A stretch of DNA of 10,006 bases from an uncultured Ancrocorticia sp. (GCA_905373325.1 CAJPTB010000039.1:1-10006); one strand, 5' to 3'. Shown: positions 1 through 6,031, counted from the first letter of the stretch. The notes: generated from the sequence alone by a model not told the origin. Translations and numbers: made by a program.

Positions 1-525
1 TGCGGCGAGGAATCCATCGGGGACAAAGAGCTTCGAGCGGCGCAGCCCCGAGCCGATGCAGGACCAGCCTTCGGCGCAGCGTGAGTCGATGAGCAGGCGC
101 CACGACCCCGGCACTCCCACCGGGGTGATTCCTCCGTACTCCATCCCCGAAGCTTCCACCGCCCGCTCCTGCGGCCAGAAGGAAGCTTTGCGCACGTCAA
201 GGGTCCTCTTCACGGTGTGGTTGACGTCGGCGTTGGTCGTGGCGCGGACGACGCACGCAGCGATTCTTTCTTCGCCGGCTCGTTTCCCGGCGACGAGGAT
301 GCAGTTCGAGGATAAAGCCAGGTCCATGCCGAACGCCTCTGTCATCGTTTCGGTGTCGGCGAGCTCTGGGTCGATCTCGGCCACCCGGACCTTTGCCGCC
401 AGATTTGGGTGGGTCGCCTCGATCGCCTGAAGGGCGGCCGCCGTCGGGGGCGCCAGCAGTTCCAGGTTCTCCAAGGCCGGCAGTGTCGCCAAGGTTCCGC
501 TTCCTGGGATATCGACGTCGTTCAT
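1..525 (-). CDS. YbaK/EbsC-family aminoacyl-tRNA deacylase-like protein, C-terminus cut off by the window edge
   Basis: The reverse strand reads open from an ATG at 525 to position 1 (175 codons) with no stop, so the gene continues outside the window. Family recognition rests on the segment from about residue 76 to 140: ILVAGKR, then ACVVRATTNADVNHTVKR, and the motif YGGITPVGVP at residues 130-139. These match the beta-rich core and the G-x-x-x-P-x-G-x-P signature of YbaK/EbsC/ProX proteins. Members of this family hydrolyse mischarged tRNAs such as Ala- or Cys-tRNAPro in the cytoplasm. K81 in the AGKR segment could be the conserved lysine, but I cannot align it rigorously. The first 70 residues are more variable, as in actinobacterial versions. 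A purine-rich ribosome binding site (GGGAAGGA) lies 6 nt before the ATG and supports this start. The gene diverges from the rest of the window. The exact tRNA substrate cannot be inferred. Confidence 0.85.
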   Translation of the reverse strand, partial: MNDVDIPGSGTLATLPALENLELLAPPTAAALQAIEATHPNLAAKVRVAEIDPELADTETMTEAFGMDLALSSNCILVAGKRAGEERIAACVVRATTNADVNHTVKRTLDVRKASFWPQERAVEASGMEYGGITPVGVPGSWRLLIDSRCAEGWSCIGSGLRRSKLFVPDGFLAA

Positions 526-562
526 GTTTTATCCTTCCCGATTCGCTGCATGCATCCTTTCA

Positions 563-592
563 ATCGTCGTGCGCCGCAAAGCCGTCTGTCAA
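563..592 (-). promoter_or_regulatory. Predicted sigma-70-type promoter of the YbaK-family gene
   Basis: On the reverse strand a perfect -35 hexamer TTGACA (592-587) is followed after 18 nt by GACGAT (568-563), a moderate -10 match. A start near 556 would give a leader of about 30 nt before the ATG at 525, with the AAGGA ribosome binding site inside it. The perfect -35 is the main support; the -10 matches consensus at only three positions. Confidence 0.5.
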
Positions 593-1070
593 CAACGGTC
601 TGCGTAGCCGTGGCGACGCCAAGCGAGGGTGGCAGGAACCCGCTTCGCCTGTTCCTTGGGAGCTCAGTTTTTAGAGAACATAGATCGTTTGGTCTTTAGA
701 AACCCATTTCGCCTGCTCTTTGTTGCAGACAGTCTGAACGGTTTCTCTAATCTTGAGTTGGTCTTGAAGCTCTGTTTCGTCGATGATATTTTGATCTTGG
801 CCGATCGAAAGATTGGCACACGGAAAGACTGAGTCACGCAAGAAGTCAGGATTTTTCGCTGAGGAGCGGCTATGACGTTCATGAAATGCAACTCTGTCTG
901 CTTCTTCTATGGGTATAAGGGATCTTGGTGATTTTATGGGGCGCGCTAAAGAGCAACGATGGATTCGTTTCTCAAAACGATGTTGGAAGGAACCAAGGTG
1001 TCTGAGATGGTCTCTATTGAGTGTCGATGTTGTGCCATCGCGTTCGTCGGGACTGTGAAAGGAAACCAAA
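593..1070. other. Spacer without a confident gene, AT-richer than its surroundings
   Basis: By hand count 661-780 is 40-43% G+C, clearly below the flanking genes. Neither strand holds a recognisable protein. What I can see is a weak minus-strand open frame ending at 671, a 39-codon plus-strand frame at 959-1078, and a 22-nt imperfect direct repeat at 637-722. The composition and broken frames suggest decayed or recently acquired DNA, but this is inference. Confidence 0.5.
637..722. repeat. 22-nt imperfect direct repeat (637-658 and 701-722)
   Basis: The copies AACCCGCTTCGCCTGTTCCTTG and AACCCATTTCGCCTGCTCTTTG (the second trimmed to 701-720 plus TG) agree at 18 of 22 positions, and all four differences are transitions. 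On the reverse strand both encode KEQAK followed by W-V or R-V, and three of the four changes are synonymous. The copy at 701-722 lies in the end of the weak minus-strand frame; the copy at 637-658 lies just beyond its stop. Confidence 0.55.
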
Positions 1071-1078
1071 TTGTATAA
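959..1078 (+). CDS. Possible 39-aa ORF overlapping the start of the first paralog
   Basis: An ATG at 959 opens 39 codons ending in TAA at 1076-1078, so its end overlaps the TTG start at 1071 by 8 nt in another frame. The product contains a Cys cluster (ECRCC) and ends VKGNQIV. I do not recognise it, and only a weak AAGAGC lies upstream. The reason to list it is that the open frame running into the second paralog ends almost identically (VKGNRIV, stop at 1779-1781) in the same register relative to the next TTG. This could reflect translational coupling, or only the shared 20-nt sequence. Confidence 0.22.
   Translation: MDSFLKTMLEGTKVSEMVSIECRCCAIAFVGTVKGNQIV
1055..1074 (+). promoter_or_regulatory. 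Duplicated translation-initiation sequence, copy 1
   Basis: GTGAAAGGAAACCRAATTGT occurs here with R=A. It contains an AAAGGA ribosome binding site 7 nt before the TTG start of the first paralog. A second copy differing at one base sits in the same position before the second paralog. The sequence immediately upstream of each copy is unrelated, so the conserved unit is the initiation region itself. Confidence 0.7.
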
Positions 1079-1607
1079 GGGCATTTACATAGGGATCAGA
1101 GCGCTTGTGGCGCTTGTGGCGTTCTTTACGGTGCACCATCTCTTCCTCACGCCCCCTTTAATCGATAGTGGAGGCGCGCGCGGCAATGTGTACTCTTCGT
1201 GCCACGCCGTCGGATGGAGTTTCAATAACGACTTGGACCCTCTAGTAACAGATTCGTTCGACGTCGAGAGCACCGAAAAAGTTCAAGAGTATGTAGACGG
1301 GGCGCTTTCGTACAAGATGGAGGTCAATGACGAGATCAGAAGGGACATTCAGAGGCTCTGTCGAGAGGCGCGTCATGAGCGTGGGATTGTCATCATCGTT
1401 GCCTCGATCTTTTTCGCCGTCGTGTTCTTATCTGTGCCCAAACCGCGAAGGTCTTGCAACTGCGCAGGAACCCGTGAGACGTCTAGCGGCGCGGAGCAAA
1501 AGGCCGCTGCCGGAGGAGAGAATGCCGCTTTTATGACAGGGGAAAGGGACACGGCCTTAGGCGACAAAAACGAAACGGATTTCAGGCAAGGGACGGAATC
1601 AAACTAG
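1071..1607 (+). CDS. Unrecognised two-segment membrane protein with CHxVGW motif, paralog 1
   Basis: The 178-aa product belongs to no family I recognise. It begins with a hydrophobic segment (about residues 9-27, preceded by Lys and Arg), followed by a Pro-Pro pair at 28-29. A polar domain of about 75 residues follows, with SCHAVGW (Cys44), FDVES (63-67) and a second Cys at 97 in LCREAR. A second hydrophobic segment (about 105-122, with FFAVVFLS) leads to PKPRR and a hydrophilic 50-residue tail containing CNC. Positive charges flank the membrane segments on the inner side, so I infer both ends cytoplasmic, the middle domain outside, and a possible Cys44-Cys97 disulfide. The start is TTG at 1071 with AAAGGA 7 nt upstream. 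The protein is a paralog of the product of 1774-2172 (conserved PP, CHxVGW, FDVES, YV.GA, C.EAR, FFAV.FLS.PKP). The frame stays open for 57 codons beyond its TAG stop. Confidence 0.75.
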   Translation: MYKGIYIGIRALVALVAFFTVHHLFLTPPLIDSGGARGNVYSSCHAVGWSFNNDLDPLVTDSFDVESTEKVQEYVDGALSYKMEVNDEIRRDIQRLCREARHERGIVIIVASIFFAVVFLSVPKPRRSCNCAGTRETSSGAEQKAAAGGENAAFMTGERDTALGDKNETDFRQGTESN

Positions 1608-1781
1608 TTCGACCTGCCCGAGCTTGCTGCCGAGGCCATCGCGGAGCAGGATACCGATACGAAGGCCAGACTTGACCAAATGGCCCAGGGCATCAGGAGC
1701 AATCGGACCGATCCGTGGTCGAAGAAGGCCGAACCGCGTACAGGCAATAAGCACAACGTGAAAGGAAACCGAATTGTCTAG
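1608..1781 (+). other. In-frame open extension after the TAG stop of paralog 1
   Basis: After the TAG at 1605-1607 the same frame remains open for 57 codons to a TAG at 1779-1781. It encodes a hydrophilic sequence that looks protein-like (ELAAEAIAEQ, KARLDQMAQG, DPWSKKAEP) and ends VKGNRIV inside the start of paralog 2. It may be an ancestral C-terminal tail cut off by a nonsense change, the remnant of another gene, or simply a chance open frame in GC-rich DNA. No start codon with a ribosome binding site is evident within it. Confidence 0.35.
1758..1777 (+). promoter_or_regulatory. Duplicated translation-initiation sequence, copy 2
   Basis: This is the same 20-nt unit as at 1055-1074 with R=G (19 of 20 identical), including AAAGGA 7 nt before the TTG start of paralog 2. 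Its conservation exceeds that of most of the coding sequence of the two genes. Confidence 0.7.
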
Positions 1782-2172
1782 ATCGACATACCTGATTACT
1801 CGGTCGCTCGTGGTGCTCACGGCCTTCGTCGTCTTCCTATGGCTATTTTTCGTCCCACCCACGATCCAAGCCGGCGGGAGCGACAACAGCTATCGTGGAT
1901 GCCACTCGGTTGGCTGGAACTTCCTGGGCGATTTCTATCTGATGACCGGGAGGTTCGATGTCGAGAGTCCCCAGAAAATCAAAAAGTATGTAGAAGGGGC
2001 CAACACGAGCGTGCGACCTGAAGATGACGTGGTGGCACCGACCATCCATGAGGCCTGCAAGGAGGCTCGGCAGGGGCGAAGCACGCTCATTAACGCCGCA
2101 TTGGCTTTCTTTGCGGTCGCCTTCCTTTCGATCCCCAAACCGAAGTCGCCTCGCGAAAAACCTGCCGAGTAG
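1774..2172 (+). CDS. Unrecognised two-segment membrane protein with CHxVGW motif, paralog 2
   Basis: The 132-aa product has the same plan as paralog 1. A first membrane segment (about residues 11-27) ends in VPP at 27-29. The outer domain has GCHSVGW (Cys43), FDVES (61-65), YVEGA (72-76) and ACKEAR (Cys95). A second membrane segment (about 104-120, AFFAVAFLSIPKP) is followed by a short basic tail (KSPREKPAE), about 45 residues shorter than in paralog 1. Arg10 and the two Cys are conserved in both. The start is TTG at 1774 in the duplicated 20-nt unit; no ATG or GTG gives a comparable start before the first segment. A Cys43-Cys95 disulfide and an external sensing or binding domain are inferences. 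The gene lies 166 nt after paralog 1 on the same strand and is likely cotranscribed with it. Function unknown. Confidence 0.75.
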   Translation: MSRSTYLITRSLVVLTAFVVFLWLFFVPPTIQAGGSDNSYRGCHSVGWNFLGDFYLMTGRFDVESPQKIKKYVEGANTSVRPEDDVVAPTIHEACKEARQGRSTLINAALAFFAVAFLSIPKPKSPREKPAE

Positions 2173-2474
2173 GTCTCCGCCCGCTCCGATGCCCAGGAGC
2201 GAGCCGCAGTTACAAGCGCCTGCGCTGAAGAGGTTTATCGAGTGCCTCGACGGTGCAACCGGCTAACCCGATCCGCTAGGCACGACGCTTCTGTCGTTGA
2301 GGCTTCAGGGCAGAGCTTTCCGGCCATGCCGAAACAGGGTTCACGACCCCCGTGAGGAAAATGGCGATCTAACAGGAAGACGGGAATCGTTCGTCGAATA
2401 TGCCGATGGACGGCACTCTGTGGGATTCGATAAAAGATGATGTGCGCAGGCGCTTCATCGCCTACCCTTGACTC
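2173..2474. other. Spacer of 302 nt, no gene seen
   Basis: I see no convincing coding sequence, RNA gene or strong terminator here. The sequence TAAAAGAT near 2430 might be part of a -10 region for the downstream membrane-protein gene, but no matching -35 is clear. The frame of paralog 2 continues open past its TAG for 60 codons without recognisable content. Confidence 0.4.
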
Positions 2475-3875
2475 GTGATCCGCGAGACTGAGAAGGGCGT
2501 CGCTCGTCGAGCTGCGCATGGGGCGATCTCGTTCTTCAGACGGGACGGCGTCTTAGCCTTTCTGCTCATCTGCATATCGTTCGGGTGGAGCCTCGTAGCG
2601 GTCAGCGAGGGCACGCAGATCAGTCGGTACGACGAATGGACATACATCGATTACGCCCGCAAGGTTGCGGTCGGCCACATCCCGATTCAGGGAGAGCCTC
2701 TGGCCGCGCAAAGTCTGGAGGACTGGTCCTGCCGCGGAATGGAAGGCGGAATCCGCGACGTCAGGCCGCCCGAATGCGGATCGATCTACAAGGGCGCGCC
2801 CGCGACGTCGTGGCCGTTTAAGGGCGAGAACTACAACGCATTCCATCCGCCCACCTATTTCTTCGCAGCGGGGCTCGGCGGCCAGACGATCTCCGAGCTC
2901 ACAGGCGTCGATTTCGTGACCGGAGCCAGGCTGGTGTCCGCGGGATTCGTCGCCCTCGGCGTCGCCGGCCTCTTTCTCGCCGTCAGGGCGTGGAGAGTCA
3001 ATCGCCTCGCCGCATTCTCCGGGGCGCTTCTGGCTTTGACGACGCCGGCCATCGCGGCGTCGTCCGCGATAGTCCACAACGACGCGATCACACTTCTCGC
3101 GGGCGACGCAGCCGTCTGGGCGGGCGCGCGAATATTCGCCCGCTACAAGCTCGGCTGGGGGGTCCCCGCCTTCCTGGCCTTCATCGTCTCCTCATTCCGG
3201 GTGGTGTCGCTGGGGGCTATGCTGGCCGTCGCCGGCGTCGTGCTGCTCGCATGCTTTATGCCGAAAGTCTTCGGCCTGCTGGCCGACGACAGGCAGGACT
3301 TGAGCAGAATCTTCGGCGCGACAGTGGGAGCGGCGGCGGTTCCCTACCTGTTCTGGAACCAGTTCCAGGGGGTGCGCACGCCCCCCGGATACATTCCGGC
3401 AATCGACGGGCTGTCGACGATCAAGTTGAAAGACAGCGCACTGCACTACGTGGTTCCCACCCTCATCGACGCCTACGGGCTGACCGATCCGCGCACCGAT
3501 TTCTACCTGCAGCCCGGCCTGAAATCCGGCGCGACGTTCGCGTGGGCAGGCATTCTCTACATTTTCTACATCGTCCTTCTGATCGTTTCGGTAGTCTGCA
3601 TGTGGAAGGCGGTGGACAGGCGCGGCCTCATTTTGAGTACGGCCATATCGCCGTTCGTGACGGCTCTGGTCGTGCAGGTGCGCGAAATCATGACGACGAG
3701 CGGTTACTTCGACGTCGTTTCCGGAAGGTACGCCATGAGCACGGTAGCCCTGCACTGCGCGCTCGCGGCCGTGCTGTGCAACGGAAAGCGATCGAAGTGG
3801 CTCTTCCTTTTCGCTATCGCGGGGTGCGTCTTCATGGCCGTCGGGGTCGCAATGGCCAAGGTCCCGCAAGTTTGA
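2475..3875 (+). CDS. Polytopic membrane protein, probable GT-C-type glycosyltransferase (DUF2142/ArnT-like)
   Basis: The 466-aa product has a basic N-terminus, a first membrane segment at about 25-43, a large external loop, and then many hydrophobic segments to the C-terminus. The loop begins with RYDEWTYIDYA (Asp53-Glu54), in the place where GT-C enzymes carry their catalytic or metal-binding acidic pair. It also holds two Cys (86, 101) and the phrase NAFHPPTYFF (121-130), reminiscent of the HPPLYY-type motif of DUF2142 and related lipid-linked-sugar transferases. VHNDA near residue 200 and VSGRYAM near 417 also fit. Such enzymes transfer sugars from polyprenyl-phosphate donors outside the membrane; the acceptor cannot be guessed. 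The start is GTG at 2475, the first possible start after an in-frame TGA at 2469. No good ribosome binding site precedes it, so a leaderless transcript or a slightly later start is possible. Confidence 0.7.
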   Translation: MIRETEKGVARRAAHGAISFFRRDGVLAFLLICISFGWSLVAVSEGTQISRYDEWTYIDYARKVAVGHIPIQGEPLAAQSLEDWSCRGMEGGIRDVRPPECGSIYKGAPATSWPFKGENYNAFHPPTYFFAAGLGGQTISELTGVDFVTGARLVSAGFVALGVAGLFLAVRAWRVNRLAAFSGALLALTTPAIAASSAIVHNDAITLLAGDAAVWAGARIFARYKLGWGVPAFLAFIVSSFRVVSLGAMLAVAGVVLLACFMPKVFGLLADDRQDLSRIFGATVGAAAVPYLFWNQFQGVRTPPGYIPAIDGLSTIKLKDSALHYVVPTLIDAYGLTDPRTDFYLQPGLKSGATFAWAGILYIFYIVLLIVSVVCMWKAVDRRGLILSTAISPFVTALVVQVREIMTTSGYFDVVSGRYAMSTVALHCALAAVLCNGKRSKWLFLFAIAGCVFMAVGVAMAKVPQV

Positions 3876-4066
3876 GCCGACGACGGGGGAGAGGCCGATT
3901 CGACGACGGGAGGAAGGCCGGTTTGCGGCGGGGCAGAGGGCCAATCGGCCAATCGGCGGGGGAGAGAAAAACGGCGTGCGGCGTCGGCGGGGATTAGGGT
4001 GCGGGGGCTCCGACGCGTACCGTAGTTGCGAAGCACATCGGGAGCACACGGACGGAAGGACGCGTG
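3876..4066. other. GC-rich spacer before udk with short direct repeats
   Basis: This 191-nt spacer shows GACGACGGG twice (about 3881 and 3902) and the tandem GGCCAATCGGCCAATCGGC at 3939-3957. There is no clear terminator for the upstream gene and no clear promoter for udk. A GGAAGGA ribosome binding site ends it at 4054-4060. Confidence 0.4.
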
Positions 4067-4663
4067 ATGGCCTCGCTGACAGTCGGCGTTGCCGGAGGCA
4101 CGGGAAGCGGAAAAACCACCCTGACGAGGAGGCTTGTGGAGCGGTTTCCCGGCAAGTCCTCCGTCGTCTTCCACGACAACTACTACAACGCCTACGAGGA
4201 ACGGTGCCTGCTCAACTACGATCACCCGGACGCATTCGACAACGATCTGATGGTCGAGCATCTTCGCCGACTCGCCGCGGGGCAGTCCGTTGAGTGTCCG
4301 GTTTACGACTACTCCAGCTACAACCGGTCAGATAGAACCAGGCGGATCGAGCCCGCGCCGATCATCGTGGTCGAGGGAATCCTCATATACGCCGCGCCCG
4401 AAATATGCGAACTGCTCGACATCAAAATCTTCGTCGACACCGACGCCGACGTGAGAATCCTCCGGCGCATCAAGCGCGACGTCGTCGAACGCGGGCGGAC
4501 GCTCGAATCCGTGGAGCGTCAGTACCTGACGACGGTCAAGCCGATGCACGAGCTCTATGTGGAGCCCTCGAAGCGCAATGCGGACATCATCGTTCCCAAC
4601 GGAGGGCACAACCTCGTTGCGCTCGACATGCTCATCAACAAGGTCGAGAGGGCGATCGACTGA
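4067..4663 (+). CDS. udk: Uridine kinase
   Basis: The 198-aa product phosphorylates uridine (and usually cytidine) to the monophosphate with ATP or GTP in the pyrimidine salvage pathway, EC 2.7.1.48, in the cytoplasm. The Walker A loop GGTGSGKT is at residues 10-17. HDNYY at 36-40 carries the catalytic-type Asp37. DHPDAFD (52-58), PVYDYSSYNR (78-87) and IIVVEGIL (99-106) are typical of uridine kinases, followed by the FVDTDADVRILRRIKRD lid region. Length is slightly shorter than the usual 205-215. I chose ATG at 4067, which is 6 nt from GGAAGGA; a GTG one codon upstream would be only 3 nt away. The gene stands alone between the membrane-protein gene and the rplJ leader, on the same strand as both. 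Confidence 0.95.
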   Translation: MASLTVGVAGGTGSGKTTLTRRLVERFPGKSSVVFHDNYYNAYEERCLLNYDHPDAFDNDLMVEHLRRLAAGQSVECPVYDYSSYNRSDRTRRIEPAPIIVVEGILIYAAPEICELLDIKIFVDTDADVRILRRIKRDVVERGRTLESVERQYLTTVKPMHELYVEPSKRNADIIVPNGGHNLVALDMLINKVERAID

Positions 4664-4814
4664 GGCCGGGCGGGCGTGGCGATTCGCCGAAGGCGCGGCA
4701 GTCTGCCGAGAGGAGCCTAAGAGCGGCGATCGGCCGTGGCGGGGGCGGCAGGGAGGTGCGCAGCCGTATGGATGCGGTCAACGCAAGCGGCCGCGCGGCC
4801 GAGGCCTATACGGT

Positions 4815-4843
4815 TTGCGCATCGGAAATGTTTCCAATAAACT
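4815..4843 (+). promoter_or_regulatory. Predicted promoter of the rplJL operon
   Basis: TTGCGC (4815-4820) and TAAACT (4838-4843) are separated by 17 nt and match the -35 and -10 of the housekeeping sigma factor, including the key T-A-x-x-x-T. A start near 4850 would coincide with the beginning of the L10 leader. A perfect 14-bp GC palindrome CGGCCGCGCGGCCG lies just upstream at 4788-4801; in such GC-rich DNA it may be incidental. Confidence 0.6.
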
Positions 4844-4849
4844 AAGCGA

Positions 4850-4953
4850 CGCCAAAGACCGCAGGTTGCCCGTCGCCAAACGGGATGAAACTCGCAAGAG
4901 GCCGGCGCAGGTGAGACAACGAGGACCTTCCAGCCCCGTGCGCCTGCGCGGGG
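4850..4953 (+). ncRNA. Ribosomal protein L10 leader (cis-regulatory RNA)
   Basis: The stretch from GCCAAAGACCGCAGGT (4851-4866) to GCCGGCGCAGGTGAGAC (4901-4917) resembles the L10-binding leader seen before rplJ in many bacteria and has the expected position between promoter and rplJ. In known systems the L10(L12)4 complex binds this RNA and represses rplJL. Here the segment 4905-4913 (GCGCAGGTG) can pair over 9 bp, including one G-U, with 4941-4949, the loop and 3' arm of the terminator hairpin. Leader folding and termination are therefore mutually exclusive. I infer that the 4905-4913/4941-4949 pairing acts as antiterminator, and that L10 complex binding, which sequesters the 5' segment, promotes termination. 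Confidence 0.8.
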
Positions 4954-4958
4954 TTTTT
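4934..4958 (+). terminator. Intrinsic terminator/attenuator in the rplJ leader
   Basis: CCCCGTGC (4934-4941) pairs with GCGCGGGG (4946-4953) around a GCCT loop, 8 bp with one G-U, followed directly by TTTTT (4954-4958). Lying 42 nt before rplJ and downstream of its promoter, it is a premature terminator controlling the operon and does not end udk alone, though it may also stop udk readthrough. Confidence 0.85.
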
Positions 4959-5000
4959 GCATGTTCAGACACTTGCGGCAGACGACCGAAGGGAGGCCCT

Positions 5001-5522
5001 ATGGCACGGACCGACAAGTCAGCAGCCATTGCCGAGCTCAAGGAGAAGTTTGAGAGCTCGGACGCCGTGCTGCTCACTGAATACCGCGGCCTGACCGTGA
5101 TGCAGCTCAAGACGCTGCGTCGCGCGATCGGCGCCAACGCTCAGTTCAAGGTCGCCAAGAACACGCTGGCAAAAATTGCGGCCAGGGAAGCCGGGATCGA
5201 GGGCCTTGACGACCTTCTGACCGGACCCACCGCATTCGCCTTCGTCACCGGTGAAATCGCCGACACAGCCAAGGCCATTCGCGATTTCGCCAAGGACAAT
5301 CCGGCACTCCTCGTCAAGGGCGGAGTCCTTGAGGGCAACCTGCTCTCGGAGGACGACGTCAAGAAGCTTGCCGATCTCGAGTCTCGCGAGGTTATCCTCA
5401 GCAAGGCCGCAGGCGTGCTCAAGGCTGCTCTGTTCCAGGCGGCATACGTTTTCCAGGCGCCCGTCTCAAAGACGGTGCGCACCATCGACGCGCTGCGCGC
5501 GAAAGAAGAAGCGGCTGCCTGA
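5001..5522 (+). CDS. rplJ: 50S ribosomal protein L10
   Basis: The 173-aa product is the base of the ribosomal stalk. It binds 23S rRNA and the L11 region with its N-terminal part, and L7/L12 dimers with its C-terminal helix. The start MARTDKSAAIAELKEKF, then LTEYRGLTVMQLKTLRR, AKNTLAKIAA and FVTGEIADTAKAI are typical L10 sequence. The C-terminal helix LRAKEEAAA is the end of the L12-binding tail. Length fits actinobacterial L10. GGGAGG at 4991-4996 places the ATG at 5001; the frame is open far upstream but without homology. It is followed by rplL after 64 nt and is controlled by the leader described above. Confidence 0.98.
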   Translation: MARTDKSAAIAELKEKFESSDAVLLTEYRGLTVMQLKTLRRAIGANAQFKVAKNTLAKIAAREAGIEGLDDLLTGPTAFAFVTGEIADTAKAIRDFAKDNPALLVKGGVLEGNLLSEDDVKKLADLESREVILSKAAGVLKAALFQAAYVFQAPVSKTVRTIDALRAKEEAAA

Positions 5523-5586
5523 CCGGGCGCCGCGCAATCAACAGATACATCTGCTCGCGTAGCAGGCATCAGGAAGGAAGGCCATC

Positions 5587-5976
5587 ATGGCTAAGCTCAC
5601 CATCGAAGAGCTCATCGCTGCATTCAAGGAGCTCACCCTCGTCGAGCTCAACAACTTCGTCAAGGCGTTCGAAGAGGAGTTCGACGTCACCGCCGCGGCT
5701 CCCGTCGCCGCCGTCGCCGCGGCCCCGGCCGCCGGTGGAGAAGCCGCCGCCGCAGAAGAGGAGAAGGACTCGTTCGACGTCGTTCTCGAGGCTGCCGGCG
5801 ACAAGAAGGTTGCGGTCATCAAGGAAGTTCGCGCCCTCACCTCCCTCGGCCTCAAGGAGGCCAAGGACCTCGTCGATTCGGCTCCCAAGGCCGTCCTGGA
5901 GGGCGTCGACAAGGAGGCCGCGAACAAGGCCAAGGAGCAGCTCGAGGGCGCCGGCGCGTCCGTCACCGTGAAGTGA
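5587..5976 (+). CDS. rplL: 50S ribosomal protein L7/L12
   Basis: The 129-aa acidic protein forms dimers on L10 and recruits translational GTPases. Three parts are visible: the N-terminal dimerisation domain ([20 protein letters not shown] to about residue 33), an Ala/Pro/Gly-rich hinge (about 35-56), and the C-terminal domain starting [20 protein letters not shown] with the conserved [19 protein letters not shown] helix region that contacts elongation factors. A strong AGGAAGGAAGG ribosome binding site lies 5-6 nt before the ATG, consistent with the need for four or six copies per ribosome. A large hairpin follows at 6032-6071. Confidence 0.98.
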   Translation: MAKLTIEELIAAFKELTLVELNNFVKAFEEEFDVTAAAPVAAVAAAPAAGGEAAAAEEEKDSFDVVLEAAGDKKVAVIKEVRALTSLGLKEAKDLVDSAPKAVLEGVDKEAANKAKEQLEGAGASVTVK

Positions 5977-5998
5977 CGCGGGCGGCTTAAAGCGGTTG

Positions 5999-6024
5999 GC
6001 TTGGAGCTCATCCAAGCGACTTGG
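5999..6024 (+). repeat. Two mutually exclusive short hairpins after rplL
   Basis: GCTTGGA (5999-6005) and TCCAAGC (6011-6017) form a perfect 7-bp stem with a 5-nt loop. The second arm can instead pair as CCAAG (6012-6016) with CTTGG (6020-6024). No T-run follows. They lie between the rplL stop and the large hairpin and may contribute to mRNA 3' end formation. Confidence 0.5.
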
Positions 6025-6031
6025 GCCTGAA

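Larger units (their letters stand above)
671..1084 (-). pseudogene. Possible decayed or orphan minus-strand ORF, unrecognised
   Basis: This is an open reverse-strand frame of up to 137 codons ending in a TAA at 671-673. The last 50 or so residues look protein-like, containing the run DETELQDQLKIRETVQ, then TVCNKEQAKW and an IYVL end. The N-terminal half is rich in Arg, His and Ser without domain character, no ribosome binding site marks a start, and the extreme 5' end overlaps the start of the convincing gene at 1071 on the other strand. The phrase IRETVQTVC loosely resembles IRRDIQRLC in the membrane protein encoded at 1071-1607, but over so few residues this may be chance. It could be the remnant of a gene whose start was lost, or simply a chance frame. 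Confidence 0.17.

Noticed and set aside
56..430. Plus-strand open frame at the left edge
   Set aside because: The reverse strand encodes a recognisable YbaK/EbsC domain over the same bases.
593..1070. A third, decayed plus-strand copy of the CHxVGW paralogs upstream of 1071
   Set aside because: I read the frame of the VKGNQIV end back through the spacer and found repeated stops and no CHxVGW, PP or FFAV motif.
2990..3997. Plus-strand open frame of 335 codons overlapping the membrane-protein gene
   Set aside because: It is Arg/Gly-rich out-of-frame translation of the GT-C-like gene; the hydrophobic pattern of that gene is far more convincing.
4788..4801. 14-bp palindrome CGGCCGCGCGGCCG before the rplJ promoter considered as an operator
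   Set aside because: Self-complementary G/C strings arise easily in this composition and there is no independent support; noted only with the promoter.
4557..5000. Upstream extension of the rplJ reading frame
   Set aside because: The extension crosses the udk end, the promoter and the L10 leader. L10 homology starts at 5001, where the ribosome binding site also lies.
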